In this document: in pieces, positions 1 through 8,542 of the stretch | Position numbering within the stretch: the first letter of the stretch is position 1 | Layout of the letters: each line of letters opens with the position of its first letter | From: Parapristionchus giblindavisi | Lineage: Eukaryota; Nematoda; Chromadorea; Rhabditida; Diplogasteridae | Direction: 5' to 3' | Assembly: GCA_943737045.1 (NCBI GenBank) | Contig: CALSFV010000002.1 | Coordinates: 806,001 to 870,000, forward strand | Length of the DNA: 64,000 nucleotides | Translations under genes and position numbers: made by a program | Notes under the pieces: generated by a model | What the model saw: the letters and a program-made list of their open reading frames with translations, nothing else | What the model was told of the DNA's origin: nothing | The model's database searches: none

Positions 1-192
1 GAGATGTCCTTTGCCATCGGAATCAGATTACGGTATCTCAACAAATTTCCTTCCTTGAAAGAAAGGGACACAAAGTGTGGGGGGTATCTCATACAATCAG
101 TGAAGCAAACAATGAAGAAAATGTTTGTTTAGGTCATGTTACTTTCAGTGAATTATGATTTTTGTATTGGTTTCTTTGAAGGTTCTAAGTTT

Positions 193-465
193 TATAAATT
201 TTCCAAATGCGCTGTCGTACATATCGAAAAGTACGCCTTATTTGCATTATTTTGTTTATTCATCAGTTAAAACATAATGAATGAGGAACAAAACAATATG
301 GGGAAAAATCCGTCGCTTTACTCAATTTCGGTTGGAGAGAGACATTTTAAATTGAATATTGGTATTACGGCCGAATAAAAGATCACTAATCAGCACGATA
401 AGCACAATCGAGAAAGGGTAGGACGAAAGAATAATTGTTTGGACTGCGAAATGGCTAAATCCTCA
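193..465 (+). repeat. Diverged dispersed repeat, copy 1
   Basis: Two blocks here are clearly related to 4130-4285. The first, around 200-235, shares a segment reading AAATGC..TGTCGTA.AT followed by a purine-rich stretch. The second, around 382-462, shares AGCACAATCGA.AAAGGG followed by a GA-rich stretch and GCGA.ATGG.TAAA. The blocks occur in the same order and orientation in both copies, but this copy has roughly 120 bp more between them. It is probably an old transposon family member or an old segmental duplication; no terminal repeats or coding motif were seen. Confidence 0.55.
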
Positions 466-2998
466 AGGAATATCACACTTATTTGATTGGGAAGACCTGA
501 AATATATTAAATATGTTTATGAAATATGACTAATTTTAATTTCCCTCTTGCAAAAAATAAATAAGTACAAATTGAATGCTTACTTCGTCTCTTTCGTGTT
601 ACAGCTGTAGCGAAATTGTTTTAACATGTTTCTTACATTTGTGCATTTGTAGCAAAACGAACAAATCGTGTATGAGAAGAAAAGCTCACACAATTGGAAT
701 GAAGCTGTGACAGAAGAGAAGACGTAAGGATCTTCAAAAATATAATATAGTATTCTGAATGCTAATGCATCTTTCTTTTCCTTGATCATCGAATTATTTT
801 AAATATAGAGCACGATAAAAGTAATTCTCTGGCTAGATTTGTTAATCACGAGTTCTTGGATGTGTTAAGTCACTCCAAACTTTGGTCGTCAGGAAAAATA
901 GGGTCGCCTGAATATATTTGTTGACGGCAACTCACGTGCACACATATTTTTTGATATATTTGAAAAAAATCAACAATATTGCTAGGTTATCCAAGAGAAC
1001 GTGCTATACACATACATCGTTCAACTGTGGTACTCAACCTCCGCGCCTCTTCCTCGATATTAGGATGAATATTCCTTAAAAAACAATTAATAATGTAATT
1101 TACTGATATATTGCACACACTTAATCATTTTCGGACATATGTAACATATTTGGCCCATATTTTTCAGGATAATGTGTGTTGCTGTATAAATACCATTTTA
1201 CCACATTTTTTCCTACGTGTAAAAAAGTCGTGTATAAGAAATATCAACAGCATAATTTAATCAGAAATATTTTCGGATGCTAAAATATTGACAAATGGTC
1301 TTCATATAAGAGCACCCAGTCAAAAAAGATCTTTAATAAATCAACATGTTTTGTTCCTGGATCAGTTAAAAATGAAAACTCTCACTGTATTATAGAAAAA
1401 TCAGTTTTATACAACTATAAATATTCTATAATTGTAAAAAAAAGGTAAATTCGTATTATGGGTCACTATTGAATACCTCATATGTACATAAACTTTCGAA
1501 TCGGGTACGAATATCCAAACTGTATATATGATTGTTTGTATTGCAGATGCTATTGTAGCAATTGCCTTAAGTGAACATAATTGAAGTCTCGCAAAGGCTA
1601 TCACATTTCTGAGATCCCGGGAGAACATTTTTTGTCGAAACTCTTAAAATAATGTTACAAAATTACATACTTACCAATACCACGACTAGAAATAAAAATA
1701 ATAAACGTGTACTCTTCAAGGCGGTGATTGGGATGAGAGTCAGTGCGATAGCGTAGCCGAAGAAATGCACAAACTGTAATTAAAAGGAGCGACCTCTTTC
1801 GGGAGACTGTTGGATGCAACTTTCTAAGCGACACTAAGTGCCAGAATTGGAATTCCATGCACACCAGAGCCCTCGTCTATGCGAACTCTTGATAAATGTG
1901 TTGTAATTGAACATATGTAATCAATAATGATTATATTGTAGTTCTTTATACATTATTTCTAATAGCAGCTTATTTAAAGAATAAAATATTTTTTTCACTT
2001 TTATAAATCTTTGTTCACTGTCGTCGAGAATACGTTCACCAAACGCATATTCTATGAGAATAAATCCGTACGAGAACCAGAACACTATGAATGGTATTCT
2101 GCACTGAAAAAAAGATAAAAAATTGAATTTAAATCATATCCTAGTTTCTAGTTATTCTTAATCAATCTACGTTTCAACTGTCAATGAGCATAGAATCAAT
2201 ATTTTGAAATACAACTTTTTTTAAAAACTGCCCGAACACTAAAACTGTAAATAAAACATTTACAAGTTTCTTTGTTGGTAATATTATGGTTTGGAATAGT
2301 TTAAACAAAAATAAATTGGCTACTGTCCGTATTTCATATGCAGGGTTGAATTCACCGACTCACAAGGGGATTATCTCAGCTTCCTTAATTCCCTAATTCT
2401 AATTAAGAGATAATGTCAGCGAGTCTAAGCCAGAAAAAAATATTTAAAAAAAAGAATTGTTGAACATAGTTGAGGTGAGGCTAGCGGAGAGAAATTTCTG
2501 GAAAACTGAGAAAAAAAATCATTGGACGTCATCGTGGCTCACATATGATTTTTCATATGTAATTTGTCTCCTGTGGATACTGAGAATCTTCCAACGAAAG
2601 AATATTTTTTTTCATTCGAGATAGAATTTTTTAGTGAAAATAGACATAAGAAGCTCACCAAAGGATTAAATAAAAGCTGATGTTTCTTCAACTCGCGATA
2701 ACCTTCCGAAGATTCTTCTGAAACGATGGATTAGTTTGTGAAGCGGAAAGGAAAATAACAATCACTCACGTACCGTCGTTGTTTTTGTTTAGTTGTTTAT
2801 TTGATAGCCAAGAGAACAATTTCATTCTCCTAGTAGGTGAAACTTCGAAGTTTCTTACAATTAGTTATAAAAACATAATATGTTGATTTTATGGAGCGAT
2901 ATTGGAAATATTGAGAAAACTGTTTTCTCAAGAGCAATTGCTATGAGGGTTGACCGCCGCGCTTTTACGAGGAGGGTCATGTGAAGAAGTAAAGATGA

Positions 2999-3055
2999 AA
3001 TGTGGGCAAGAGTAGTAAGTCAAGTGGAACAAATTAAACTACGTTTGCCCACATT
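2999..3055. repeat. Short inverted repeat (11-bp arms)
   Basis: AATGTGGGCAA at 2999-3009 is the exact reverse complement of 3045-3055, with a 35-nt spacer. A partial third copy of the right arm (CTTGCCCTCAC) follows at about 3063-3073. It could be a small stem-loop or the residue of a foldback element. No function can be assigned. Confidence 0.5.
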
Positions 3056-3908
3056 TATTTCTCTTGCCCTCACATATTGTCAGGACTTCCGGATTATATG
3101 AAATACTGACCAAAATTGATAATCTTCATGAGACAAACAACATTGATTTATACATTATACATTTATACATTTGCTTTTTCTATACAGCTCGGAATCATAT
3201 ATGGTGTCAATTCTCAAGCGATCTCGTAGAACTAGAATGGTCAAAGATCACAAAGTGGACATAGTAAAATTCACTCTAGCGGCATTATATTACTCGAAAT
3301 ATGAGAGATTACTTGCATTCATGTTCGCGAATTGCTGACAAAGTCAAATATTAATCGCGATTGAAAGGCCAAATATCAGATTAAGATCAAAGATTAACTA
3401 AGGTACGAAAAATAAAAATCAATGATGAGATCAAAAAACTCTAGCTATAGTTTTCTATTGGACCCTTTTGCGTAGTTGATCTTGATTTGGTAAAGGTAAA
3501 GGTTATTCAAGACATATGAAGTCCGATCTACTGCTAGGCCAGTGATAATTCGGTTGATTGAGTGAGCGAAGAAAATACGAAAAAGATAGGAACCGCTAAT
3601 TAACTGGACAGACAAAAAAAAAGAATTACATTAAATAACATACATAACATCAGTACACAATGATAATTGTGATTTCTTCGTCAAAAAGTTCACGATAATC
3701 ATGTGTAATTCTGTCGTCGTTGTTTTTATCAAACAACAGTCCTTTTCCATCCTCAGATCATTAAAGGGACACCCCATGTAATTTGAAACTGTCCGCTCTG
3801 GCCACACTCTCTAGCTTTCTTTGTCTGCGAGAGAGTATTGCCAATGTGGAGAGATATATAGCCCGGTGTTTGTCTTTAACATGAAATACTGCGAGATACA
3901 TATACGAG

Positions 3909-3945
3909 ATATTCACTACAATACCGAAGATATTGTAGTGAATAT
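3909..3945. repeat. Perfect hairpin, 15-bp stem and 7-nt loop
   Basis: Positions 3909-3923 and 3931-3945 are perfect reverse complements (arm begins ATATTCACTACAAT) around a 7-nt loop CCGAAGA. The sequence is compact enough to extrude or to fold as RNA. It is too short for a typical animal miRNA precursor, and no flanking pairing was seen. A second small inverted repeat (ATTTCGCCA at 3968-3976, TGGCGAAAT at 3992-4000) lies immediately downstream. Confidence 0.6.
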
Positions 3946-4063
3946 ATTTGCCAGTTGTTTCTTCTATATTTCGCCATATTTGTAGAAGAGTTGGCGAAAT
4001 GAAGTAAAAGTGTATTGCTACCCAAGAATTAGAAAGATAAACCGAAGGTAGTCATTCTTATGA

Positions 4064-4085
4064 TTGCCATATGTTTGCCATATGT
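4064..4085 (+). repeat. 11-bp tandem duplication
   Basis: TTGCCATATGT occurs twice in a row (4064-4074 and 4075-4085). It is a minor local slippage product and explains the repeated start of the open frame that begins here. Confidence 0.7.
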
Positions 4086-4129
4086 TTGTCACCATTACCA
4101 TGTGTGCAATTATTTTTCAAAATCTACTT

Positions 4130-4285
4130 TTTAAAACATTTCAAATGCATTGTCGTATATACGGAAAGGACGCGCACACTTTTATATTCGAAATTTATAT
4201 TCGATCAATCAATAACATGATTAGCACAATCGAAAAAGGGATGAATGAAATGATAAATTGCTTGAAAGGCGAGATGGTTAAACGA
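4130..4285 (+). repeat. Diverged dispersed repeat, copy 2
   Basis: This is the shorter partner of the repeat at 193-465. Both homologous blocks are present (about 4138-4172 and 4200-4282), with the intervening segment of copy 1 missing. It sits inside an open frame of 131 codons (4064-4459). Because the repeat has no coding-like frame in copy 1, that open frame is probably fortuitous. Confidence 0.55.
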
Positions 4286-4390
4286 ATTCATCCTCTAGGA
4301 AGATCCCTCTTGTTCTCCCTTCTTATATTTCGAGATTCCAAAAAGTGCGCCGAAATTTTCCATTATAAAATAAGAATCATTTCGCCAACA

Positions 4391-4499
4391 TTTCGGCATT
4401 CGGAACGTCGTTCTCATTTTCGGCAGACCGCTCTATCTTATAGCTTGTGTGCGAAATAAATTTCGGAATGCCGAAAAATATTTCGGCAGATGCCGAAAT
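4391..4499. repeat. Cluster of TTTCGG/CCGAAA palindromes
   Basis: The motif TTTCGG or its complement recurs several times. TTTCGGCATTC (4391-4401) pairs with 4466-4476. Positions 4461-4476 form a 6-bp stem with a 4-nt loop. Positions 4480-4499 form 9-bp arms around a central GA. Further single copies lie just upstream (CCGAAA near 4350). This clustering is well above what AT-rich DNA would give by chance and suggests a foldback or MITE-like remnant; no terminal duplication was identified. Confidence 0.45.
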
Positions 4500-4785
4500 T
4501 GAGAAAAGAATACCACCCCAGGTGAGAAACACTGGATCGTTCTCAATTTTTGCTTTTTTTCCAAATCTTCTTTTTTCTTTTTTTTTTAAATTTTCCAATT
4601 TCTAATCTCTGCCTATCATTCTGTATTTACACTTGTCTATCTATCAATGACTCAAAGGGAAAAGAGAAATGACAAATGAATCTTGCCCTTTAGGAAATAA
4701 CGACGTTATAATGAAAATAGTAGGTTCTGATTGTTATCGATTAAAATCATACACGCAGAGAAAAAGTGTACTCCACAGTACTTAA

Positions 4786-4852
4786 GGCCTGTAAAGTGTC
4801 ATATTTAACGCTTTTGTGTGTTAAAATAGTAAAATATAACACCTTACAGGTC
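4786..4852. repeat. Imperfect hairpin, 24-bp arms
   Basis: Positions 4786-4809 pair with 4829-4852, matching at 20 of 24 positions, around a 19-nt loop. Open frames read on both strands across this segment give similar peptides because of the inverted symmetry, not because of a gene. It might be a MITE core or a small-RNA hairpin; neither can be shown from sequence alone. Confidence 0.45.
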
Positions 4853-5193
4853 TTATGTTCATCTGAAGATGTCACCTCTTTGTATACCGCATCGCAGAAT
4901 GATAACATAGATATCAGGATCAGAGATTTCATTTCTGAAGGGGTAGAATATTCTGGATATAGAGAAAACTGAATTGAATAATAGAGTGAATGGGACAACA
5001 CCAGTTGCTCATGTAATAGAGAGAGAGAGGACAATCAGTCGAGTTCAGTATATTTATCATGAAGAATTACAAATTTTGAGGGGTATACGTACCGGAGCTT
5101 ACCTGGAGCTTTCGTGGAGCACATCAGAGCCTACTTCTGACAAATGTGTTAAAAGTAGTGTTGTTAGATTTCAGTCGAAATTTTAGTCTCAAA

Positions 5194-5267
5194 TGATATA
5201 TTTTGCTAGACAAACCTGTTTGTTGAAGTAAAATATCTATTATGCTTCACTGCGAATCAATCACAAA
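5194..5267 (+). repeat. Inverted repeat, left copy
   Basis: This is the exact-looking reverse complement of 5817-5890, beginning TGATATATTTTGC and ending AATCAATCACAAA. It marks the low-coordinate edge of the DIRS-like element. The sequence to its left is ordinary AT-rich DNA without a recognisable target duplication; DIRS elements are not expected to make one. Confidence 0.75.
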
Positions 5268-5816
5268 CTGCTATGCGCTCCATAAGCCGCCATGTTCTCT
5301 AAGGTCCCTTCCTATCTGATCTGCCCAATCAATCAGAAAGGAGGGAACCCAGGGGAAGGGGAGAAGATCAAAGCACGCGCTTCCTTGCGTATGATAGACT
5401 CCCAGTTCCCCTGTTTTCTTCAGAATGCTTTCTTAGAGCGAGACACCATAGGCTGTTCGTAAAGATGGACAGCTTTATTTGTCACGAAAATAAAGGTGTC
5501 AACAATTACTGTGAAGGTACAGGGGCACCAGAACAGTATACGAGAGCGGGGTGTGATCTCAATCTGCTCGCTTCTTCTTGAGAGCACTCTGAGATCTCGT
5601 AGCCGGATTATTCTGGATACGAGATATGGAGGGCGGTATGTTTGCCCGTGTAAGCGCACGGCTGGATTCCGGAGTCTACGAAGATTTCGTGGACTTCGTC
5701 GGAGATGTCTTCGAGGAAGGGACCGCCTTGCTCGTGACGTTGCCAGCCATGGGCGTGACGCGTAATAGTTGTGCTAAGGCAAGGTGAAGCCATGGGTGGG
5801 CTCTGGGTTGGGTAAC
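5268..5816 (-). other. GC-richer segment between inverted repeats
   Basis: About 550 bp of noticeably more GC-rich sequence lies between the two arms of the inverted repeat. The longest frames are about 60-90 codons (for example 5608-5793 and 5420-5659 on the minus strand) and match no family I recognise. An AATAAA lies on both strands near 5489. It may be the terminal untranslated part of the DIRS-like element, or a separate non-autonomous foldback element sharing its ends. Confidence 0.4.
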
Positions 5817-5918
5817 TTTGTGATTGATTCGCAGTGAAGCATAATAGATATTTTACTTCAACAAACAGGTTTGTCTAGCAAAATATATCATTATACTACA
5901 CTGCTCATCAATCACAAA
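5817..5918. repeat. Inverted repeat, right copy, itself an imperfect palindrome
   Basis: Positions 5817-5890 are the reverse complement of 5194-5267. Together with 5891-5918 the segment is an imperfect palindrome of about 102 bp centred near 5868: it starts TTTGTGATTGAT and ends ATCAATCACAAA, and GCAGTG/CACTGC and ATATTTT/AAAATAT also pair. Such a self-complementary region is what a DIRS internal complementary region or ITR junction could look like. Element coding remnants begin beyond it. Confidence 0.6.
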
Positions 5919-6120
5919 CTGCTGTTTTGTCCCACCTTGCGTTTAGTACCTTGAGCGGTATCCTTATTCTAGAGACGCTCGAATGTGGGCCCTCATTAGC
6001 CCCTTGGGAGAGCCATATTGGTAGGGATCGATAGACTTGCCTATTCTTATGAAGTCGGCCTGGGATACCCAACCATTATCACTCCTCTGAACAGAGTATA
6101 AAGACATTCCTGCTAGCTCA

Positions 6121-6598
6121 GTTACCCTTTTGTGGCGTAAGTGCCACCAGCATTGCTAGTTTCTTAGTGAATGAATATCTGTACAAACCCGATCCTGTAA
6201 GAGTTGGCCCATTACTCTAAGAGGGTCATAAGGAGTTGACGGGCGTAGCCGATGGATCACTTAGCCGAGAGATTCTTTGCGCATGTTAATATCTCATGAT
6301 CTAACCCCACGCCAACCATCTGTAGTATGGTCGTAACGACTGCTATATGCACTACTAGAGTTGCGTAGCTTGTGCCTAGCGTGAATAGATATGAAGGATA
6401 GTTAACATTATCGGCTTTATCTGGTCTAGCCCTATGGACGTGCACAGTATTCTGGTCCAAGCCATTTTTCTTCCAAAGCAAGACAAAGGAGAGACCATTG
6501 TATTCGAGAGAGTTTGTATGTTGAGCGGTCGTTCTTGCTTTGAAAGTCATGAGAACGCTGTGCGTGACCGTCCAACTTAATTCATGACGCTCATGCAA
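6121..6598 (-). pseudogene. DIRS-type tyrosine recombinase remnant
   Basis: The frame at 6598-6257 (113 codons) contains, in its C-terminal half, GTSYATLVVHIAVVTTIL, which resembles the alpha-helical core-binding region of DIRS recombinases (pattern: G-[LT]-S-Y-x-T-x-x-x-H-x-x-x-x-x-x-I-L). After a stop, another frame at 6165-6121 gives KLAMLVALTPQKGN, resembling the start of the catalytic domain, where family members have KLA-x-L-x-A-L followed by the first catalytic arginine. That arginine is not evident in this copy, and I could not place the HxxR motif or the tyrosine with confidence. The copy is clearly inactive. A 120-bp part of it (6443-6562) is also found inside the satellite at 13472-13591. 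Confidence 0.55.
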
Positions 6599-6745
6599 AA
6601 TGATAGCGTCTTTTAGGTTCCAGTGTACCGCATGTTCATCACGGTCTGTGCCAATTGGTTATATGGACCATGATATGAGTGTACTTCCAAGAATGGAGAT
6701 CATTCACGCCATCAACTGCGTTGGATGTGGGTTTCCCCGAACATC

Positions 6746-7072
6746 TCAGATCACTACCATCTCCTCTATGAGAGGTATAAGTAGTAATGTGGAAAGGCGG
6801 ATAAGATGGGGGAACAGTGTTGCCCATCCCATCTCGATGTGAATGAGGGTCATCCACCCTCTCGGATGGTCTTGATGATCACTCATCTGGCCCGTTGGAA
6901 GGAAAAGCGAATCCAAAGCGGCCAGGCCTGTCTTTAAGTGAAGGCATTTTGTTCCTCCTTTTAGGAATTTGGAACAAGGAAAGAAGTATACACCCTTAAG
7001 GTTTAGGCTGGATTCTACCGAATATAGAGTGGGTAAAACGTGGAATCCGACGATGCCTGACTCAGTACCCAT
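6746..7072 (-). pseudogene. DIRS-like element, region between RNase H and recombinase
   Basis: An open frame of 108 codons includes GFHVLP near its N-terminus and, at its C-terminus, WATLFPHLIRLSTLLLIPLI. The latter resembles the conserved W-x-x-x-x-x-YAFPPFxLIxxVLxxI element that follows RNase H in DIRS and related retrotransposons. The match is partial. It lies in the expected place between the RNase H and recombinase remnants on the same strand, which supports the assignment. The frame is interrupted on both sides. Confidence 0.4.
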
Positions 7073-7163
7073 TAAGCGGATTCCCTGAAGAATCTAGACT
7101 CGTAGTCTGTGACAATGTTCTCCATAACAGGGCGGTGAGCAGCGACCAGGTATATACCTTGCT

Positions 7164-7449
7164 CTAGCACCCTGTTACGTATCTTTCAGTACGCTTATTA
7201 GATGAGAACCACATTTGCTTAGGTAGACTACCGTCATGTCGCTTTCTCCTCGAATTGGTCCCGAATGTCAAGAACGAGGTCAATGATCGTAGGGAGAGCA
7301 GGACTGTTTCCTTTCTGTTTATATGGCAGTCCCATTCGTACACCGACCATCTGCCATAGGTACGCAAATCGGCCACTACCACCAGAACAGCCCTCGTTAG
7401 AGGCGTCTGTGTGTACTATGAATGTGATGGTTTCTGGTTCATCGATCAC
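7164..7449 (-). pseudogene. RNase H remnant of the DIRS-like element
   Basis: Two overlapping frames share the domain. One (7449-7234) gives HTDASNEG at about 7390-7413, containing the first catalytic aspartate motif of retrotransposon RNase H. The next frame (7382-7164) continues with YGRWSVYEWDCHINRKE, fitting the G-x-W-S-x-x-E-x-x-x-HIN-x-x-E block. A further segment in the second frame is weakly like the T-V-V-x-Y-x-x-K-x-G motif. The domain therefore needs a frameshift to be read through and is not functional as it stands. Confidence 0.6.
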
Positions 7450-7694
7450 CTCGTGGCTACAGACATTCTAGAATTGATTCTCCCACCATTCGAGTTCACA
7501 CCTTCGGACATTACTAAGGGCAAACTTCGTACGGTAACATCAATTCATTGGGTTCCGCATGTAACCCCAGCCATCGCGGTAGGTTCCTCGGCGAGGACCT
7601 AGCGTAACGAGATGATCATCGAGTATGTCAAACTCTTGATACTGAACGAGGTGTTGGGATAGGGGGGTAGATCTAGGGTACCCTATATATCAAC

Positions 7695-8045
7695 CTAGAT
7701 CTTGTCCTCTGAAACTGATATGAGGAGGAAATCATCTAGGTGTATGGTCATACGAAGCCCATGCTTCCGTAGGTACTCGGAATAGGATTCATCAACTCTC
7801 TCGGACAGAGCAACGGTAGACGTTGGAAACAAGAGGTTGTACATCGCAAGGCCATGCCAGAATTTTTCTGATTCCGGGAGAATGGGCATGACAAGATAGA
7901 CATAATTTCAGATTTGTCATAACGATATCCCGACCTATCAACTCCCCAACCTTTTCTAGTCGTTCTATCTTGAAAGCGACGTAGCGGTTTAAGGTTCTAT
8001 GTTGACGACTGGTCTTCTGGTAACCTCTTTCTTCGGAACGGTAAA
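7695..8045 (-). pseudogene. Reverse transcriptase remnant of the DIRS-like element
   Basis: Motifs typical of the palm and fingers of reverse transcriptase occur in order on the minus strand but in different frames. FTVPKKEV and RPVVNIE (about 8045-7995) correspond to VPKK-D-G..RPV-x-N-L-K. LNRYVAFKIE (about 7992-7963) corresponds to LN-x-x-V-x-x-x-x-FKME. In the frame 7889-7695, MPILPESEKF corresponds to VPI-x-P-x-S-R-K-F, and LRKHGLRMTIHLDDFLL carries the catalytic box as LDD (7722-7739). The LR-x-x-G-x-R-x-x-x-YLDD-x-L context is the DIRS style rather than the Gypsy style. At least two frame changes and a stop at 7989-7991 break it. Confidence 0.65.
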
Positions 8046-8291
8046 CATCCTTGATGTAAACAACTTCGAGTTCCGTGGGATCATTCTATAAGTCCCTTAG
8101 CCTGGGAGGGGCTATTCTCCTCCCTTAACACCGGATCCCCTGACTTAGTGTCCACATACCACCGCTGGGGGGGGGGGTGCGAAGGGGATATGGTAACCAT
8201 TAATTGTTTCCAGGACCCAGGAATCAGTGGCAATCATTAACCATCATACTATCCTACCCGGTGCGGGCACGGGGGCTCCGATATTGGAATC
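8046..8291 (-). other. 5'-side remnant of the DIRS-like element up to the satellite border
   Basis: This is sequence upstream of the RT motifs on the minus strand, without a recognisable frame. It includes an 11-base G run at 8167-8177 and short GC-rich stretches. At the border CCGAT (8278-8282) and ATCGG (8289-8293) form a small inverted repeat, and satellite sequence starts at about 8292 (GGTACAAAAC). I assign it to the element only because it continues the same compositional block. Confidence 0.4.
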
Positions 8292-8542
8292 GGTACAAAA
8301 CAGTTCGTTACAAGTCAAATTGGCAATGATATTCAGCGAGTGATATACTATGTGAAAGAGGAAAAAATTCTGAATGAGACACACTTCAGGTCATGTCAAT
8401 CTGCAATATTTCACTGCTGCTATAATGATCGAAGTAAAAAAGTAGCTTTTACTCTGATATGATCAAGATAACTTGAGAAATGTGAAAATGAAAATGAAAC
8501 CTATCGTGTCATATACCAAATGAAAGAGCGAAAAATTCTGAA

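Larger units (their letters stand above)
1..5193. other. AT-rich intergenic or intronic DNA, no gene recognised
   Basis: This stretch is AT-rich and carries only short open frames (longest about 131 codons at 4064-4459, plus strand). None shows a recognisable domain, a splice pattern I could follow, or sequence similarity visible by eye to a known protein family. I found no tRNA or rRNA gene. It contains several inverted repeats and one diverged repeat pair, listed separately. It could be intergenic DNA, an intron of a gene outside the window, or very old transposon debris. The lack of any long frame on either strand makes a coding exon larger than about 100 codons unlikely, but short exons cannot be excluded. 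Confidence 0.6.
5194..8291 (-). mobile_element. Decayed DIRS-like (tyrosine-recombinase) retrotransposon
   Basis: Read on the minus strand, broken frames give, in order, reverse transcriptase motifs (about 8045-7695), RNase H motifs (7449-7164), a connecting region (7072-6746) and a segment resembling the N-terminal part of a DIRS tyrosine recombinase (6598-6121). This order (RT, RNase H, YR, no DDE integrase seen) is that of DIRS-group elements. At the low-coordinate end a 74-bp inverted repeat pair (5194-5267 and 5817-5890) is present; DIRS1-type elements are known for inverted terminal repeats and internal complementary regions. The high-coordinate end runs directly into satellite at about 8292, so the element is probably truncated there. 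Frameshifts and stops break every domain. A Pao or Gypsy remnant is less likely because of the downstream YR-like segment. Confidence 0.65.

Noticed and set aside
4064..4459. 131-codon plus-strand frame as a small protein gene
   Set aside because: It overlaps a diverged repeat and a dyad cluster, has no recognisable domain, and its composition is like translated AT-rich DNA.
6600..7602. Plus-strand frames of 60-80 codons in the DIRS-like element
   Set aside because: They are antisense to the RT, RNase H and recombinase remnants on the minus strand, whose motifs are recognisable.
8167..8177. 11-base G run as a G-quadruplex element
   Set aside because: It is a single uninterrupted run with no neighbouring regularly spaced G tracts, and it may vary through sequencing error.
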